From Chitinophaga pinensis DSM 2588 (GTDB lineage: Bacteria; Bacteroidota; Bacteroidia; Chitinophagales; Chitinophagaceae): a stretch of 64,000 bases of DNA. Positions within the stretch are counted from its first letter, which is position 1. The number at the start of each line of letters is the position of its first letter. Positions 43,778 through 54,083 of this stretch are shown here, piece by piece. Location of the stretch: the NCBI RefSeq assembly GCF_000024005.1, contig NC_013132.1, positions 1,426,001-1,490,000 on the forward strand, in the 5' to 3' direction. A program made the translations under genes and the position numbers. The notes below the pieces were generated by a model. It saw nothing but the letters and a program-made list of their open reading frames with translations. It was not told the DNA's origin and made no database searches.

Positions 43778-45547
43778 GTGGAAAATACAGCGGTCAAGAA
43801 GGTTTTTGATATTAGCTTATTAAGGAGGATATTCACTTATGCAGTTCCATACAGGCGCTCGTTCTATCTTTCGATGTTCCTGACGGTGTTACTTGCCGTT
43901 ATATCGCCCATGCGGCCATACCTGATACAGCTAACAGTTGATAAATATATTGCGGGTCAGGTGATGCAGATGCTGATCTATATCACTATCGTACAGGTCA
44001 TTCTCCTGTTATTGGAAACGGTCATGCGTTTCTATTTCTCCTATCTCACTAACTGGCTGGGGCAGTCGGTCGTAAAAGACCTTCGTGTGGCAGTATACAG
44101 AAAGATCGTACACCTGAACCTTGGCTTTTTTGATAAGACGCCTATTGGTACATTGACAACCCGTACCATCAACGATATTGAGGCCATTAACGATGTTTTC
44201 TCAGAAGGACTGATCTCCATTATCGCCGATATGCTGATGATCATTGCCATCCTGGTGGTGATGTTCATCGAAGACTGGCGCTTAACACTGATAAGTCTTT
44301 CTCCTTTCCCGGTATTGATCATCGCTACTTACATCTTCAAGGAAAGCGTCAACAAGTCTTTCTACCGGGTGAGAAATGCGGTATCGGCACTGAACGCCTT
44401 TGTACAGGAACACCTGACAGGGGTAGTCATCGTACAGGCTTTCACTGGTGAGAAACGTGAATATGCGCGCTTCCGCCAGATCAACAAAGAACACCGTACT
44501 GCCAATATTGACGCCATCTTCGCTTACTCCGTATTCTTTCCGGTTGTGGAAATAATACTGGCTATTTCCCTTGGTCTGATGGTATGGTGGGGCGCTAATA
44601 AAGTGCTGAACTATGAGGTCACGCAAGGTGTGATGATTGCTTTTATCATGTACCTGAACATGTTATTCCGTCCGCTGCGTATGCTCGCGGATAAGTTCAA
44701 TACCCTGCAGATGGGAATGGTGGCCAGCGAACGCGTATTCCGTATCATGGACAGCGACGATCATATTGCCGACAATGGCACTAAAGATGCCGCTGGTATG
44801 AAAGGCGCTATCACCTTTGATCATGTGTATTTTGCCTATAAGGATGCCGAATATGTGCTGAAAGACATTGACTTCAGCGCTAATCCGGGAGATACCATCG
44901 CTATAGTAGGCCATACAGGATCGGGCAAAACAACTATTATCAGCATCCTGAACCGCCTCTATGAAATACAGAAAGGCCGTATACTGCTGGATGGAACAGA
45001 TATTAAGGACTTTACACTGAAAGCGTTACGCAGTAAGATAGGTGTAGTGTTACAGGATGTGTTCCTGTTTGCAGGTTCGGTGTATGAAAATATAACGCTG
45101 CGTAATCCGGCTATCAGCAGGGAGCAGGTGGAGCAGGCCGCAACCCTGATTGGACTGCATGACTTCATTTTACAGTTACCAGGCGGTTATGACTACCAGG
45201 TAATGGAAAGAGGAAGTACCCTTTCCCTGGGGCAGCGCCAGCTGATTTCCTTTGTACGTGCATTATTGTACGATCCATCGATCCTTATATTAGACGAAGC
45301 TACCTCCTCAGTAGATACAGAGTCTGAAATGCTGATCCAGCGCGCTATTGACAAGCTGATATCTGACAGAACTTCTATCATCATCGCGCACAGGTTATCT
45401 ACTATCAGTAAGGCCAGCAAGATCATTGTGCTGGATAAAGGGGAGATCCGGGAAATGGGTACCCACGAAGAGCTTCTGAAACTGGAAGGATTCTACTATA
45501 AGTTACACAGCATGCAGTTTAAGCAGACAGGGGTGAATATGAGCTAG
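43778..45547 (+). CDS. ABC transporter ATP-binding/permease protein (MsbA-like half-transporter)
   Basis: A 589-residue exporter half-molecule that works as a homodimer or with a partner. The membrane domain (about 1-320) has six helices and LGFFDKTPIGTLTTRTINDIEAI. The nucleotide-binding domain has Walker A GHTGSGKTT, signature LSLGQRQ, Walker B ILILDEATSSVD and a His switch in IIIAHRLST. The start is GTG at 43778; the only in-frame Met codons come well inside the first helix. Substrate unknown; lipid or drug export is typical. The next gene begins 48 bases downstream without a terminator. Confidence 0.92.
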   Translation: MENTAVKKVFDISLLRRIFTYAVPYRRSFYLSMFLTVLLAVISPMRPYLIQLTVDKYIAGQVMQMLIYITIVQVILLLLETVMRFYFSYLTNWLGQSVVKDLRVAVYRKIVHLNLGFFDKTPIGTLTTRTINDIEAINDVFSEGLISIIADMLMIIAILVVMFIEDWRLTLISLSPFPVLIIATYIFKESVNKSFYRVRNAVSALNAFVQEHLTGVVIVQAFTGEKREYARFRQINKEHRTANIDAIFAYSVFFPVVEIILAISLGLMVWWGANKVLNYEVTQGVMIAFIMYLNMLFRPLRMLADKFNTLQMGMVASERVFRIMDSDDHIADNGTKDAAGMKGAITFDHVYFAYKDAEYVLKDIDFSANPGDTIAIVGHTGSGKTTIISILNRLYEIQKGRILLDGTDIKDFTLKALRSKIGVVLQDVFLFAGSVYENITLRNPAISREQVEQAATLIGLHDFILQLPGGYDYQVMERGSTLSLGQRQLISFVRALLYDPSILILDEATSSVDTESEMLIQRAIDKLISDRTSIIIAHRLSTISKASKIIVLDKGEIREMGTHEELLKLEGFYYKLHSMQFKQTGVNMS

Positions 45548-45595
45548 TTTCATTATTTTAGAGGTAGTGAAACAACTATAATCCCTACCTATTTT

Positions 45596-48500
45596 ATGAG
45601 CTGCTTTAAAAAGTTTATTGTTGTCTGTACGCTGTTATCGCTCTTCTCGTTTGTTGCCGCTTTCGCAGGAGATTATGAAAAAGCATGGGACGCACTTAAC
45701 AAAAAGGACAAAACTCGCGCAGTCGAGTATTTCAGGAAAGCGCTGAAAAGCGATCCTGCGAAAAAGAACAATGCCATAGCGGCATTGATATTACTGGAGG
45801 CTTACGAAAGCAACAGTGAAACGTTTCTTGACAAGTATCCCAATCCCCTGGATGTACTGACTGAAGTAAACCCTTACGTATATGCCTTGTGGTTTAATGA
45901 TGCTGTACTTGGCGAATATGGGTTCAAGACCGGAAAACAATTATCCAATCTCAACAGGATTCTCAATGAACCCCGCTTCAATGGTTCACTGAAAGCTGCC
46001 GCTACTTACTACAAAGGGCTGCATTTTATTCACGGACAGCGCCGGGACAGTGCTGAATGGTATTATGCGAGGATCGGCGCCTTACGTAACTGGCAGTTTG
46101 TCGGCGTGTTTGATAACATCAGCGGAAGTGGTTTCAATAAAGACTACGCCCCTGTAAAGGAATCTAAGGCTGGTAAGGGCTTTTCTTCTTACAACAATAC
46201 TACTATAGACTGGTTTAAGCCATTATTTGCAGATGATGCCGGATGGTCATTTGTGGGTTCATTATTCGCTTCCAAAACGGGCGTAGGATATGCGCAGACA
46301 TTTGTGTACGCGGATGCAGATAAAGATGCGATCATTTCCACAGGAGGCAGAGGTTCTCAGAAGGTATGGGTCAATGATAAATTGCTCATGTCAGAAGAGG
46401 AAGAGCTGACCACAGAAATGGATAAATACAGCGCCAGATGTCATCTGAAAAAAGGATATAACCGTGTGTTGGTACAGATCGGTTTTACCAATGATAACAT
46501 ACCCAATTTTATAGTTCGCTTAACAGATGATAAATATGCACCATTAAAGGGGATCACTGGTACCAGCGATCTGCAGGAATACCAGGTTGACAAAAGCACG
46601 GATGCCGTAATCAGACTGCCGCATTTTGCAGAAGTGTACTTTAAAGAGCAGATGGGAAAGTATCCGCAGGATCCGATTTTTCCAATGCTGCTTGCTAAAG
46701 TATATACCCGTAATACAGAGCATGATAAGGCCAAGGAGGCCATGCATGGTCTGTTTGTAAAGTATCCGGAGAATCCGCTGGTATTGTATCAATACATAGA
46801 GGGCTTGTCTTATGAATACGACAGAACGGCTATTTCAGAATTGTCAGAGAAAATCAAACTGCTGGATCCTGAAAACTACCAGGTAAGAGCAACGGAAGAA
46901 AGTCAGCTGGAAAAGGAAAAGAAGTACAGTGAAGCGCTCGATCTTGTGAATAAGATGGAAGCAACGAATGGCGAGAAGATTACAACTGTACTGAAGAAAT
47001 TATATCTGAATGCTTATCTGCAACGCATAGACAGCATGATTGCATTGTTGAAGACTGCGTATGAAAAGTATCCATCGCATCCGGCGATAGCGACGATCAT
47101 GTATCAGTACAAAATGCAGATGGTAAAAGAACCCGCAGAAGCGTTGAAAGTACTGGAGACCTATCAATCGTCGTATTTCAACAGTGAGCTTGGGTATGAA
47201 TTAGCGAATGTGTATTTTCAGCAGAATGAAATGGCAAAAGGAGTGGCGACATTGAAACGTATGGCGGCTATGGCGCCTTATGATATTGATGTGTATGAGC
47301 CGCTGGTAAAACATTTCTTTGCAAGGCAGGAATATGATTCTGCCATCTACTATCTGCAGATACAACATCAGATCAGTCCTTACCGGCATCAGCCGCTGGG
47401 TGATATTGCCAGTGCTTATTTACAGAAAGGGGATAAGCAGAAGGCGCTTGAATATTACAAACAGGCGTTGAGCCTGTATTCCGGCGCTTATACATATCGC
47501 GAGAAAATACGTGAACTGGAAAATAAACCGGATGTGTTCAGTTACTTCCCGCAGACCGATTACTATGCAGAGATCAGTAAATACCTGAAGTCTAAGAAAG
47601 ACACTGCAAAGAGTTACAGTTACGTATTCAATGACAATAAAGTCGTGCTGTATGGAGAAGGCGCAAGTGAACGCGTGATGAACTCTGCGGTCTATATCAA
47701 CAACAAAGAAGGGCTGGATTACTGGAAGGAAATCCGTATTCCTTACAACAGTGTGTATGAAGATCTGACGATTGTTAAAGCAGAAGTGGTGAAGGCGAGT
47801 GGTGCGAAGATACCTGCTGAGACATATGACAATGAGCTGGTATATACCCGTCTGGAACCAGGCGATATCGTGTACCTGAGCTATAAACTCAGTAGTTATG
47901 GGATCGGTCGTCTGGGACGTGAATACTGGGATAAATTTTATTTCTCAGCCTTCAATCCGACGCTGACGGCCAGGTATAGCGTATTGGTAGCAGACCAGGT
48001 GCCGATCTACTATGAGCTGGTCAATAATGTGAATGGAATCAAGCCGGTGGAAAGCAAGCATGAGAACTTCCGTTTGTATACGTGGGAAATGAAGAATCTG
48101 CCGGTGTTGAAGGAGGAAAGTTATAGTCCGTCAGCAAGCGATATCGGTAGTGTACTGCACGTGTCTACTGTGAAGTCCTGGGATTATATTGCGGAGTGGT
48201 ACAGCGATATCACACGTATTCAATCCAAAGAAGACTTTGACATCAATGCTGCCTATAAAGAGATATTCCCTTCAGGTATTGCAGGGCTGAACGAGTATGA
48301 GAAGGCGCAGCGTATTTACAATTACATAGAGAAAAACATCAGCTACAGTTCTGTTTCCTTCAGACAGGGTGCTTACATCCCACAGCGAGCCTCTAAAACG
48401 CTGAATACCCGTCTGGGTGACTGTAAAGATTTATCAGCGTTATTTGTATCGTTTGCCCGTAAGGCGGGTATGGATGCTAACCTGGTACTGGTGAGCACCC

Positions 48501-49369
48501 GTGGTAATGGTCAGCGCAGTATGCAGTTGCCATCCATGGAGTTTAACCATTGTGTAGCAAGGTATAAGGATGGGGCGAACTACCGTACACTGGAACTGAC
48601 GGATAATCACCTGCCATTCAATGCGATGCCACAGAGTCTGGCAGGGGCACAGGTACTGAATATTCCTTATGAGTATAAAAGCGGAGAGCTCATACAGTTA
48701 TATGAGCCTACAGCTAACTTCAACGTCATCAAGCATCGTCGTAGTAAGATCCTGGTAGATAACGCTGACCTGCATATTAATACGGTGGTGACTACCAATG
48801 GGGAGGTCGCGTCCGGTTTTCGCAACAGTTATGGCGAAAAAGCGCAGGACGAGCTGAAGCAGGATCTGCAGGAAGCGGTGTCCGGACAGTTCCGTAATCC
48901 GGTGACACTGGAGAAGTTTGCTTTCCGGAACCTGGACAATCTGAGTGATACGGTGACGATGGATGAAACCTATACAGTAAAGAATGACGTCATCAGCGTA
49001 GGGGACCTGAGTATGCTGAAGCCGCCGTTACTGGACATAGTAGCGACGGTGGATATCTTCAATAACGAAGCACGTCAGTATCCGTTTGAGTACTGGAAGT
49101 ATGAGAATGTAGACAGCTATAACACGGAAGTGGAGATAGAGCTGCCGGCGGGAAAAGCCTTTGATCAGGTACCTTCCGACGTGCAGGCGAGCTTCGGGAA
49201 TATGAAATATGAGCTGACATATATTAAACCTGCTCCTAATAAGTTGTTAATCAAGCGGGTGTTTCAAACAAATATCCGGGACAACATACAGCCGGAAGCG
49301 TTCCCGAAGATGAAAGAATTCTTCAATTTAATTGTAGCCGCTGAGCAGAAATATGTTTCATTTAAGTAA
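45596..49369 (+). CDS. TPR - DUF3857 - transglutaminase-like protein
   Basis: A 1257-residue secreted protein with a signal peptide (FIVVCTLLSLFSFVAAFAG). TPR-type helices lie at about 25-60 and 360-640 (for example YSEALDLVNKMEATNG and LGDIASAYLQKGDKQKALEYYKQALSLYSG). DUF3857 covers about 670-850. A transglutaminase-like domain has the triad Cys943 in TRLGDCKDLSALF, His985 in EFNHCV and Asp1003 in ELTDNHLP. A DUF2569/DUF3858-like beta region follows. Such proteins are common in Bacteroidota and may act on envelope peptides; the activity is not established. It ends before a strong terminator ahead of the ATPase operon. Confidence 0.88.
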   Translation: MSCFKKFIVVCTLLSLFSFVAAFAGDYEKAWDALNKKDKTRAVEYFRKALKSDPAKKNNAIAALILLEAYESNSETFLDKYPNPLDVLTEVNPYVYALWFNDAVLGEYGFKTGKQLSNLNRILNEPRFNGSLKAAATYYKGLHFIHGQRRDSAEWYYARIGALRNWQFVGVFDNISGSGFNKDYAPVKESKAGKGFSSYNNTTIDWFKPLFADDAGWSFVGSLFASKTGVGYAQTFVYADADKDAIISTGGRGSQKVWVNDKLLMSEEEELTTEMDKYSARCHLKKGYNRVLVQIGFTNDNIPNFIVRLTDDKYAPLKGITGTSDLQEYQVDKSTDAVIRLPHFAEVYFKEQMGKYPQDPIFPMLLAKVYTRNTEHDKAKEAMHGLFVKYPENPLVLYQYIEGLSYEYDRTAISELSEKIKLLDPENYQVRATEESQLEKEKKYSEALDLVNKMEATNGEKITTVLKKLYLNAYLQRIDSMIALLKTAYEKYPSHPAIATIMYQYKMQMVKEPAEALKVLETYQSSYFNSELGYELANVYFQQNEMAKGVATLKRMAAMAPYDIDVYEPLVKHFFARQEYDSAIYYLQIQHQISPYRHQPLGDIASAYLQKGDKQKALEYYKQALSLYSGAYTYREKIRELENKPDVFSYFPQTDYYAEISKYLKSKKDTAKSYSYVFNDNKVVLYGEGASERVMNSAVYINNKEGLDYWKEIRIPYNSVYEDLTIVKAEVVKASGAKIPAETYDNELVYTRLEPGDIVYLSYKLSSYGIGRLGREYWDKFYFSAFNPTLTARYSVLVADQVPIYYELVNNVNGIKPVESKHENFRLYTWEMKNLPVLKEESYSPSASDIGSVLHVSTVKSWDYIAEWYSDITRIQSKEDFDINAAYKEIFPSGIAGLNEYEKAQRIYNYIEKNISYSSVSFRQGAYIPQRASKTLNTRLGDCKDLSALFVSFARKAGMDANLVLVSTRGNGQRSMQLPSMEFNHCVARYKDGANYRTLELTDNHLPFNAMPQSLAGAQVLNIPYEYKSGELIQLYEPTANFNVIKHRRSKILVDNADLHINTVVTTNGEVASGFRNSYGEKAQDELKQDLQEAVSGQFRNPVTLEKFAFRNLDNLSDTVTMDETYTVKNDVISVGDLSMLKPPLLDIVATVDIFNNEARQYPFEYWKYENVDSYNTEVEIELPAGKAFDQVPSDVQASFGNMKYELTYIKPAPNKLLIKRVFQTNIRDNIQPEAFPKMKEFFNLIVAAEQKYVSFK

Positions 49370-49391
49370 ATAATTCAATATGTTATGCGCG

Positions 49392-49425
49392 AGAGGGACC
49401 GCTTTCGACGGTCCCTCTTTAGTTG
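49392..49425 (+). terminator. Terminator before the ATPase operon
   Basis: A perfect 10-bp stem (49392-49401 with 49409-49418) with a 7-base loop and a T-rich tail. Confidence 0.8.
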
Positions 49426-49469
49426 TATATATTTTTTGGAATCGCTCACCTTTTTGATAATAAAACTGC

Positions 49470-49477
49470 TATCTTTG
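49470..49477 (+). promoter_or_regulatory. -7 element of the ATPase operon
   Basis: TATCTTTG fits TAnnTTTG, 19 bases before the GTG start of atpB. No TTG lies at the standard -33 position. Confidence 0.55.
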
Positions 49478-49496
49478 CGCAAAATTTCAGAAAGCG

Positions 49497-50639
49497 GTGA
49501 TTTCCTACACTCTGTCCAAATATAGACTGGTAGCCCTTATTCTTGCATTTTGCATAAGCGGTTTTAACACGTTTGCGAATACTTCAGAAGCTCATGAGGA
49601 GCCGAAGAAGGGTTTTGACGCCAAAGAGGTACTTCTTGGCCACGTTAAGGATGCCCATGACTGGCACCTGTTCAGCCTTGGAGAGTCACATGTGACTCTG
49701 CCTCTGCCTGTTATTATCTACAGCAAAGAGAAAGGCATCAGCAGCTTTTCTTCCTCAGCGTTCCATCATGGCCATGCGTCTCATGAAGGTTATCGTCTGG
49801 TAAACAAGCACTACCGTGAGGAAAAGAGGCTCGAAGAGTCAAAGTATCCTGACGAGAGGATCATTGCAGTAGATGCAAATGATAATCCGACCGGAGCTGA
49901 AATCTACGATCTGTCTATCACGAAGAACATCACTTCCATGATCATCGGAGCGATCCTGCTGATCTGGCTGATGACCTCTGTAGCGAAAGCTTATACAACA
50001 AGAGGTTCCAAGAAAGCGCCTAAAGGTTTGCAGAGCCTGTTGGAGCCGGTGATCATCTTCATCCGTGATGAAGTGGTAAAACCGAACATTCCAGGTCTCA
50101 GTGCAGAACGTTATACTCCGTTCATTCTGACCTTCTTCTTCTTTATATTAATCAATAACCTGCTGGGTCTGTTACCAGGTTCTGCTAACGTAACCGGTAA
50201 TATTGCTGTGACATTCGCCCTGGCGCTGATCAGCTTTATTGCAACTATGGTTAGTGCTAATAAGCATTTCTGGTCTCACATACTGAACCCACCGGTTCCA
50301 GGCTGGGTTAAACCGATCCTGGTGCCTGTAGAGATCATCGGTATCTTCACTAAGCCGGTGTCTCTGATGATCCGACTGTTTGCCAACATCCTGGCAGGTC
50401 ACATCATCATCCTGAGCATTATCTCCCTGGTATTCATCTTTGGTTCCATCAACAAGGCGGCTGGTTACGGTTTCTTACCGATCACCATCCTGTTCAACAT
50501 CGTCATGATGATGCTGGAACTGCTGGTTGCTTTTATCCAGGCATTCATCTTCGCTAACCTGACAGCGGTATTCATCGGTCAGGGTATGGAAGTGGCTCAC
50601 CACGATGATCATCATGCAGGTGACAACAAGCACCATTAA
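49497..50639 (+). CDS. atpB: ATP synthase F0 subunit a
   Basis: Membrane subunit of the F0 proton channel. The 380-residue protein is longer than the E. coli form (271) because of a signal peptide and a roughly 120-residue extracytoplasmic N-terminal region with a His-rich patch (FHHGHASHEG), as is common in Bacteroidota. The core has five to six helices with the essential Arg in VSLMIRLFANILAGHIII and a conserved FIQAFIFANLTAVFIGQGM. The C-terminus is a His-rich tail (HHDDHHAGDNKHH). Start is GTG at 49497, giving the signal peptide. It is the first gene of atpB-E-F-H-A; no atpI/atpZ gene precedes it. Confidence 0.95.
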   Translation: MISYTLSKYRLVALILAFCISGFNTFANTSEAHEEPKKGFDAKEVLLGHVKDAHDWHLFSLGESHVTLPLPVIIYSKEKGISSFSSSAFHHGHASHEGYRLVNKHYREEKRLEESKYPDERIIAVDANDNPTGAEIYDLSITKNITSMIIGAILLIWLMTSVAKAYTTRGSKKAPKGLQSLLEPVIIFIRDEVVKPNIPGLSAERYTPFILTFFFFILINNLLGLLPGSANVTGNIAVTFALALISFIATMVSANKHFWSHILNPPVPGWVKPILVPVEIIGIFTKPVSLMIRLFANILAGHIIILSIISLVFIFGSINKAAGYGFLPITILFNIVMMMLELLVAFIQAFIFANLTAVFIGQGMEVAHHDDHHAGDNKHH

Positions 50640-50652
50640 TATATTTCATTAG

Positions 50653-50970
<318 letters not shown>

Positions 50971-50979
50971 GGCTAACTT

Positions 50980-51018
50980 ATTACTGCATCTGGCGCACAG
51001 GGCAAAGGATGCAGTAAT
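50980..51018 (+). other. Intercistronic hairpin between atpE and atpF
   Basis: A perfect 11-bp stem (50980-50990 with 51008-51018) with a 17-base loop and no T run. It begins 9 bases after the atpE stop. Position suits an mRNA-stabilising or partial-termination element that raises atpE expression relative to the rest of the operon. Confidence 0.65.
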
Positions 51019-51087
51019 CTTCACTTTAAGGATGTGTATCCTGATTGCTTATCAAACAACTTGCGAACAAATTAAATATTCATACTC

Positions 51088-51582
51088 ATGGATCTGTTAC
51101 AGCCCGCGTTAGGCTTGTTTTTCATTTCATTAATCATATTCGTAATAGTATTCCTTATCCTGAAGAAATTCGCGTGGAAACCAATCCTCTCTACGCTGAA
51201 AGAAAGGGAAACATCTATCGCTGATGCTATCGCATCTGCTGAAAGAGTAAAGGAAGAAATGGCTCAGATGAAAGCTGAACATGAGCACGTACTGGCAGAG
51301 GCAAAAGCTGAGAGAAGCAAGATTCTGAAAGAGGCAAAAGATGCTAAAGATCAGATCCTCAGCGAAGCTAAAACTCAGGCCCAGGCGGAAGCTAAGAAAA
51401 TCATCAGCGAAGCTTACACTGCTATCGACAACCAGAAGATGGCTGCGTTGACAGATGTGAAAAACCAAGTAGGTAAACTGGTAATTGAAGTAGCTGAGAA
51501 GGTGTTACGCAAAGAACTGACTGACAAAACAGCTCAGGAAAGCTACATCAAAGAACTGGCAGGAGAAATCAAATTAAACTAA
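51088..51582 (+). CDS. atpF: ATP synthase F0 subunit b
   Basis: Peripheral stalk subunit. The 164-residue protein has one N-terminal membrane helix (about residues 7-28, LFFISLIIFVIVFLILKKFAW) and a long charged coiled coil (KERETSIADAIASAERVKEEMAQMKAEHEHVLAEA and onward) that contacts the delta subunit. Length is normal for a homodimeric b. The 117-bp spacer after atpE holds a hairpin. Confidence 0.95.
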   Translation: MDLLQPALGLFFISLIIFVIVFLILKKFAWKPILSTLKERETSIADAIASAERVKEEMAQMKAEHEHVLAEAKAERSKILKEAKDAKDQILSEAKTQAQAEAKKIISEAYTAIDNQKMAALTDVKNQVGKLVIEVAEKVLRKELTDKTAQESYIKELAGEIKLN

Positions 51583-51600
51583 AGCGATAGGCTGAAAGGC

Positions 51601-51649
51601 GAAAGCTACAGGAGATAGATGACATGATTGTCCTTTTCCTGTAGCTTTC
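51601..51649 (+). other. Intercistronic hairpin between atpF and atpH
   Basis: A perfect 13-bp stem (51601-51613 with 51637-51649) with a 23-base loop. No T run directly after it. It lies just upstream of the atpH start and overrides the alternative TTG start at 51653, which would leave no room for ribosome binding. Confidence 0.65.
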
Positions 51650-51676
51650 AGCTTGAAAGGCCAAAAGATATATAAT

Positions 51677-52237
51677 ATGCAGAATCCCCGTTTAGCATCC
51701 CGCTACGCAAAATCTCTGGTAGATCTGTCCTCCGAAAAGGGTCAGCTGGAAGCTGTACACACTGATATGCAGTTCCTGCAACAGTTGTCCAAAACCAACC
51801 CGGACGTAGTAGCTCTGCTGAGAAGTCCGATCATCAAGCCTGACAAGAAACAGCAGATCCTTGCTGCTATCTTCGACGGTAAAGTGAGCGCTATTACTGC
51901 TGCTTTCGTAAAGCTGCTGGTAGTGAAAGGAAGGGAAGGTAACCTGCCTGAAATAGCGCAGGAGTTCAGCAGACAGTATGATGTGCTGAAAAACATCAGC
52001 AAAGTAAAGATCACTACCGCTGTTCCACTGGATGCAGCTATACTGGATGTTATCAAAACCAAAGTACAGGCTGGTACCGATAAAAAGGTGACACTGGAAA
52101 CAGCCGTAAACCCTGACCTGATCGGCGGTTTCGTACTGGAATCAAATAACAACCTGTTCGACGCTTCTGTATTGCGTGATCTGAACGATATCAAAAAGCA
52201 ATTTGCTGAGAATATTTACGTTCACAATATCAGATAA
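51677..52237 (+). CDS. atpH: ATP synthase F1 subunit delta
   Basis: Connects the F1 head to the b stalk (OSCP-like). The 186-residue protein begins MQNPRLASRYAKSLVDLSSEKG and has the conserved C-terminal block NPDLIGGFVLESNNNLFDASVLRDLNDIKKQF. The frame continues upstream to a TTG at 51653, but the ATG at 51677 matches the family N-terminus. It is the fourth gene of the operon. Confidence 0.95.
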   Translation: MQNPRLASRYAKSLVDLSSEKGQLEAVHTDMQFLQQLSKTNPDVVALLRSPIIKPDKKQQILAAIFDGKVSAITAAFVKLLVVKGREGNLPEIAQEFSRQYDVLKNISKVKITTAVPLDAAILDVIKTKVQAGTDKKVTLETAVNPDLIGGFVLESNNNLFDASVLRDLNDIKKQFAENIYVHNIR

Positions 52238-52244
52238 TACAATT

Positions 52245-52302
52245 AACAGCAGCCGCTGCGTACACGCAAAGCTGTTGTCGTTATATTCATTCTTCTAACG
52301 AC
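52245..52302 (+). other. Two small hairpins between atpH and atpA
   Basis: AACAGC (52245-52250) pairs with GCTGTT (52271-52276), and directly after it GTCGTTA (52277-52283) pairs with TAACGAC (52296-52302). They occupy most of the 86-bp spacer. Stems are short, so support is moderate. Confidence 0.45.
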
Positions 52303-52323
52303 TATTTTTAAAAAGTATACATT

Positions 52324-53901
52324 ATGGTGGAGATAAAACCTGATGAAATTTCGGCGATATTACGCCAGCAACTAAGCAACTTCAATGCTGCTGCCGACCT
52401 GGAAGAGGTAGGTACAGTACTGCAGGTTGGAGATGGTATCGCTCGTATCTATGGATTAAACAACGTTGGTTACGGTGAACTGGTTGAGTTCGAAAACGGC
52501 GTAAAAGCTATCGCACTGAACCTGGAAGAAGACAACGTAGGTGTGGTATTGATGGGTGAATCCGGAGAGATTAAAGAAGGTTTTAAAGTACGCCGCACCG
52601 GCCAGATCGCATCCATTAAAGTGGGTGAAGGCATGGTTGGTCGTGTTGTAAATACGCTGGGTGCTGCTATCGATGGTAAAGGCCCAATCACTGGCGAACT
52701 GTACGAAATGCCACTGGAGCGTAAAGCTCCGGGTGTTCTGTTCCGTGAACCAGTAAAAGAACCACTGCAGACAGGTATCAAAGCGATTGATGCGATGATC
52801 CCGGTTGGTCGTGGTCAGCGTGAGCTGGTGATCGGTGACCGTCAGACCGGTAAAACCGCGATCTGTATTGACACTATCATCAACCAGAAAGAATTCTTCG
52901 ACGCTGGTAAACCAGTATATTGTATCTATGTAGCAGTAGGTCAGAAAGCATCTACCATCGCTGGTGTGATGAAAACCCTGCAGGAAGCAGGCGCTATGGC
53001 TTACACTACCATCGTTGCAGCTTCTGCGGCAGATCCTGCTCCTCTGCAGTTCTACGCTCCATTCGCTGGTGCTGCCATCGGGGAGTTCTTCCGTGATACC
53101 GGTCGTCCTGCACTGATCGTTTATGATGATCTGTCTAAACAGGCGGTAGCTTACCGTGAGGTATCTCTGCTGCTCCGTCGTCCTCCTGGTCGTGAAGCTT
53201 ATCCTGGTGACGTATTCTACCTGCACTCCCGTCTGCTGGAACGTGCGGCGAAAGTAATCAGCAAGGATGACATCGCTCAACAGATGAACGACCTGCCAGC
53301 GTCAATCAAACACCTGGTAAAAGGTGGTGGTTCCCTGACAGCGCTGCCTATCATCGAAACACAGGCTGGTGACGTATCCGCTTACATTCCGACAAACGTA
53401 ATCTCCATCACTGACGGTCAGATCTTCCTGGAATCCAACCTGTTCAACGCAGGTATCCGCCCGGCGATCAACGTAGGTATCTCCGTAAGCCGTGTAGGTG
53501 GTAACGCACAGATCAAATCCATGAAGAAAGTATCTGGTACCCTGAAACTGGACCAGGCACAATATCGTGAGATGGAAGCGTTCTCCAAATTCGGTGGTGA
53601 CCTGGATGCTGCAACCAAAGCAGTACTCGATAAAGGTGCCCGTAACGTGGAAATCCTGAAACAGGCACAGTTTACTCCATACGCTGTGGAAAAACAGGTA
53701 GCAATGATCTATCTGGGTACACAGGGTCTGCTGCGTGACGTTCCTGTTAAGAATGTAAAAGCATTCGAAGAAGCGTTCCTGAACGAAATGGAAGTACGTC
53801 TGCCTGAAGTTTTGGGTGAATTCAAGAAGGGTAACCTGCCTGATGATGGTATCAAACGCATGGTAACTCTGGCTAACGAACTGAAACCAAGATTCGCTTA
53901 A
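52324..53901 (+). CDS. atpA: ATP synthase F1 subunit alpha
   Basis: Noncatalytic nucleotide-binding subunit of F1. The 525-residue protein has the N-terminal beta-barrel, P-loop [15 protein letters not shown], the [47 protein letters not shown] block, and [31 protein letters not shown]. It is normally followed by atpG in this phylum; here a terminator follows at 53920 and the next gene is a TonB-type receptor. atpG, atpD and atpC are therefore not in this window. Confidence 0.97.
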   Translation: MVEIKPDEISAILRQQLSNFNAAADLEEVGTVLQVGDGIARIYGLNNVGYGELVEFENGVKAIALNLEEDNVGVVLMGESGEIKEGFKVRRTGQIASIKVGEGMVGRVVNTLGAAIDGKGPITGELYEMPLERKAPGVLFREPVKEPLQTGIKAIDAMIPVGRGQRELVIGDRQTGKTAICIDTIINQKEFFDAGKPVYCIYVAVGQKASTIAGVMKTLQEAGAMAYTTIVAASAADPAPLQFYAPFAGAAIGEFFRDTGRPALIVYDDLSKQAVAYREVSLLLRRPPGREAYPGDVFYLHSRLLERAAKVISKDDIAQQMNDLPASIKHLVKGGGSLTALPIIETQAGDVSAYIPTNVISITDGQIFLESNLFNAGIRPAINVGISVSRVGGNAQIKSMKKVSGTLKLDQAQYREMEAFSKFGGDLDAATKAVLDKGARNVEILKQAQFTPYAVEKQVAMIYLGTQGLLRDVPVKNVKAFEEAFLNEMEVRLPEVLGEFKKGNLPDDGIKRMVTLANELKPRFA

Positions 53902-53919
53902 TCAGCATAATCTTTTATC

Positions 53920-53952
53920 AAGCCCGCCGGTTTTACCGACGGGCTTTTTTAT
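53920..53952 (+). terminator. Terminator of the ATPase operon
   Basis: An 11-bp stem with one mismatch (53920-53930 with 53936-53946) ends in six T. It directly follows atpA. Confidence 0.88.
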
Positions 53953-54032
53953 TTCCCTATCTTTACGCGCTATTCCTACCGACAATTCCCCTGTTTTCAC
54001 CGATATTATTCCCTCCCTTTGCCTTTAATGGG

Positions 54033-54063
54033 TTGAAAAGGGACGGCAGCCCAAGTAGTTTTG
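54033..54063 (+). promoter_or_regulatory. Complete promoter of the TonB-type receptor gene
   Basis: TTG (54033-54035), a 20-base spacer and TAGTTTTG (54056-54063) fit the consensus. It excludes the upstream in-frame start at 54033 and supports the ATG at 54084. Confidence 0.7.
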
Positions 54064-54083
54064 TTAAAAATTCACACTCCCCC

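Noticed and set aside
51653..51676. An earlier TTG start for atpH
   Set aside because: It would start 4 bases after a 13-bp hairpin and adds residues absent from the family N-terminus; the ATG at 51677 fits.
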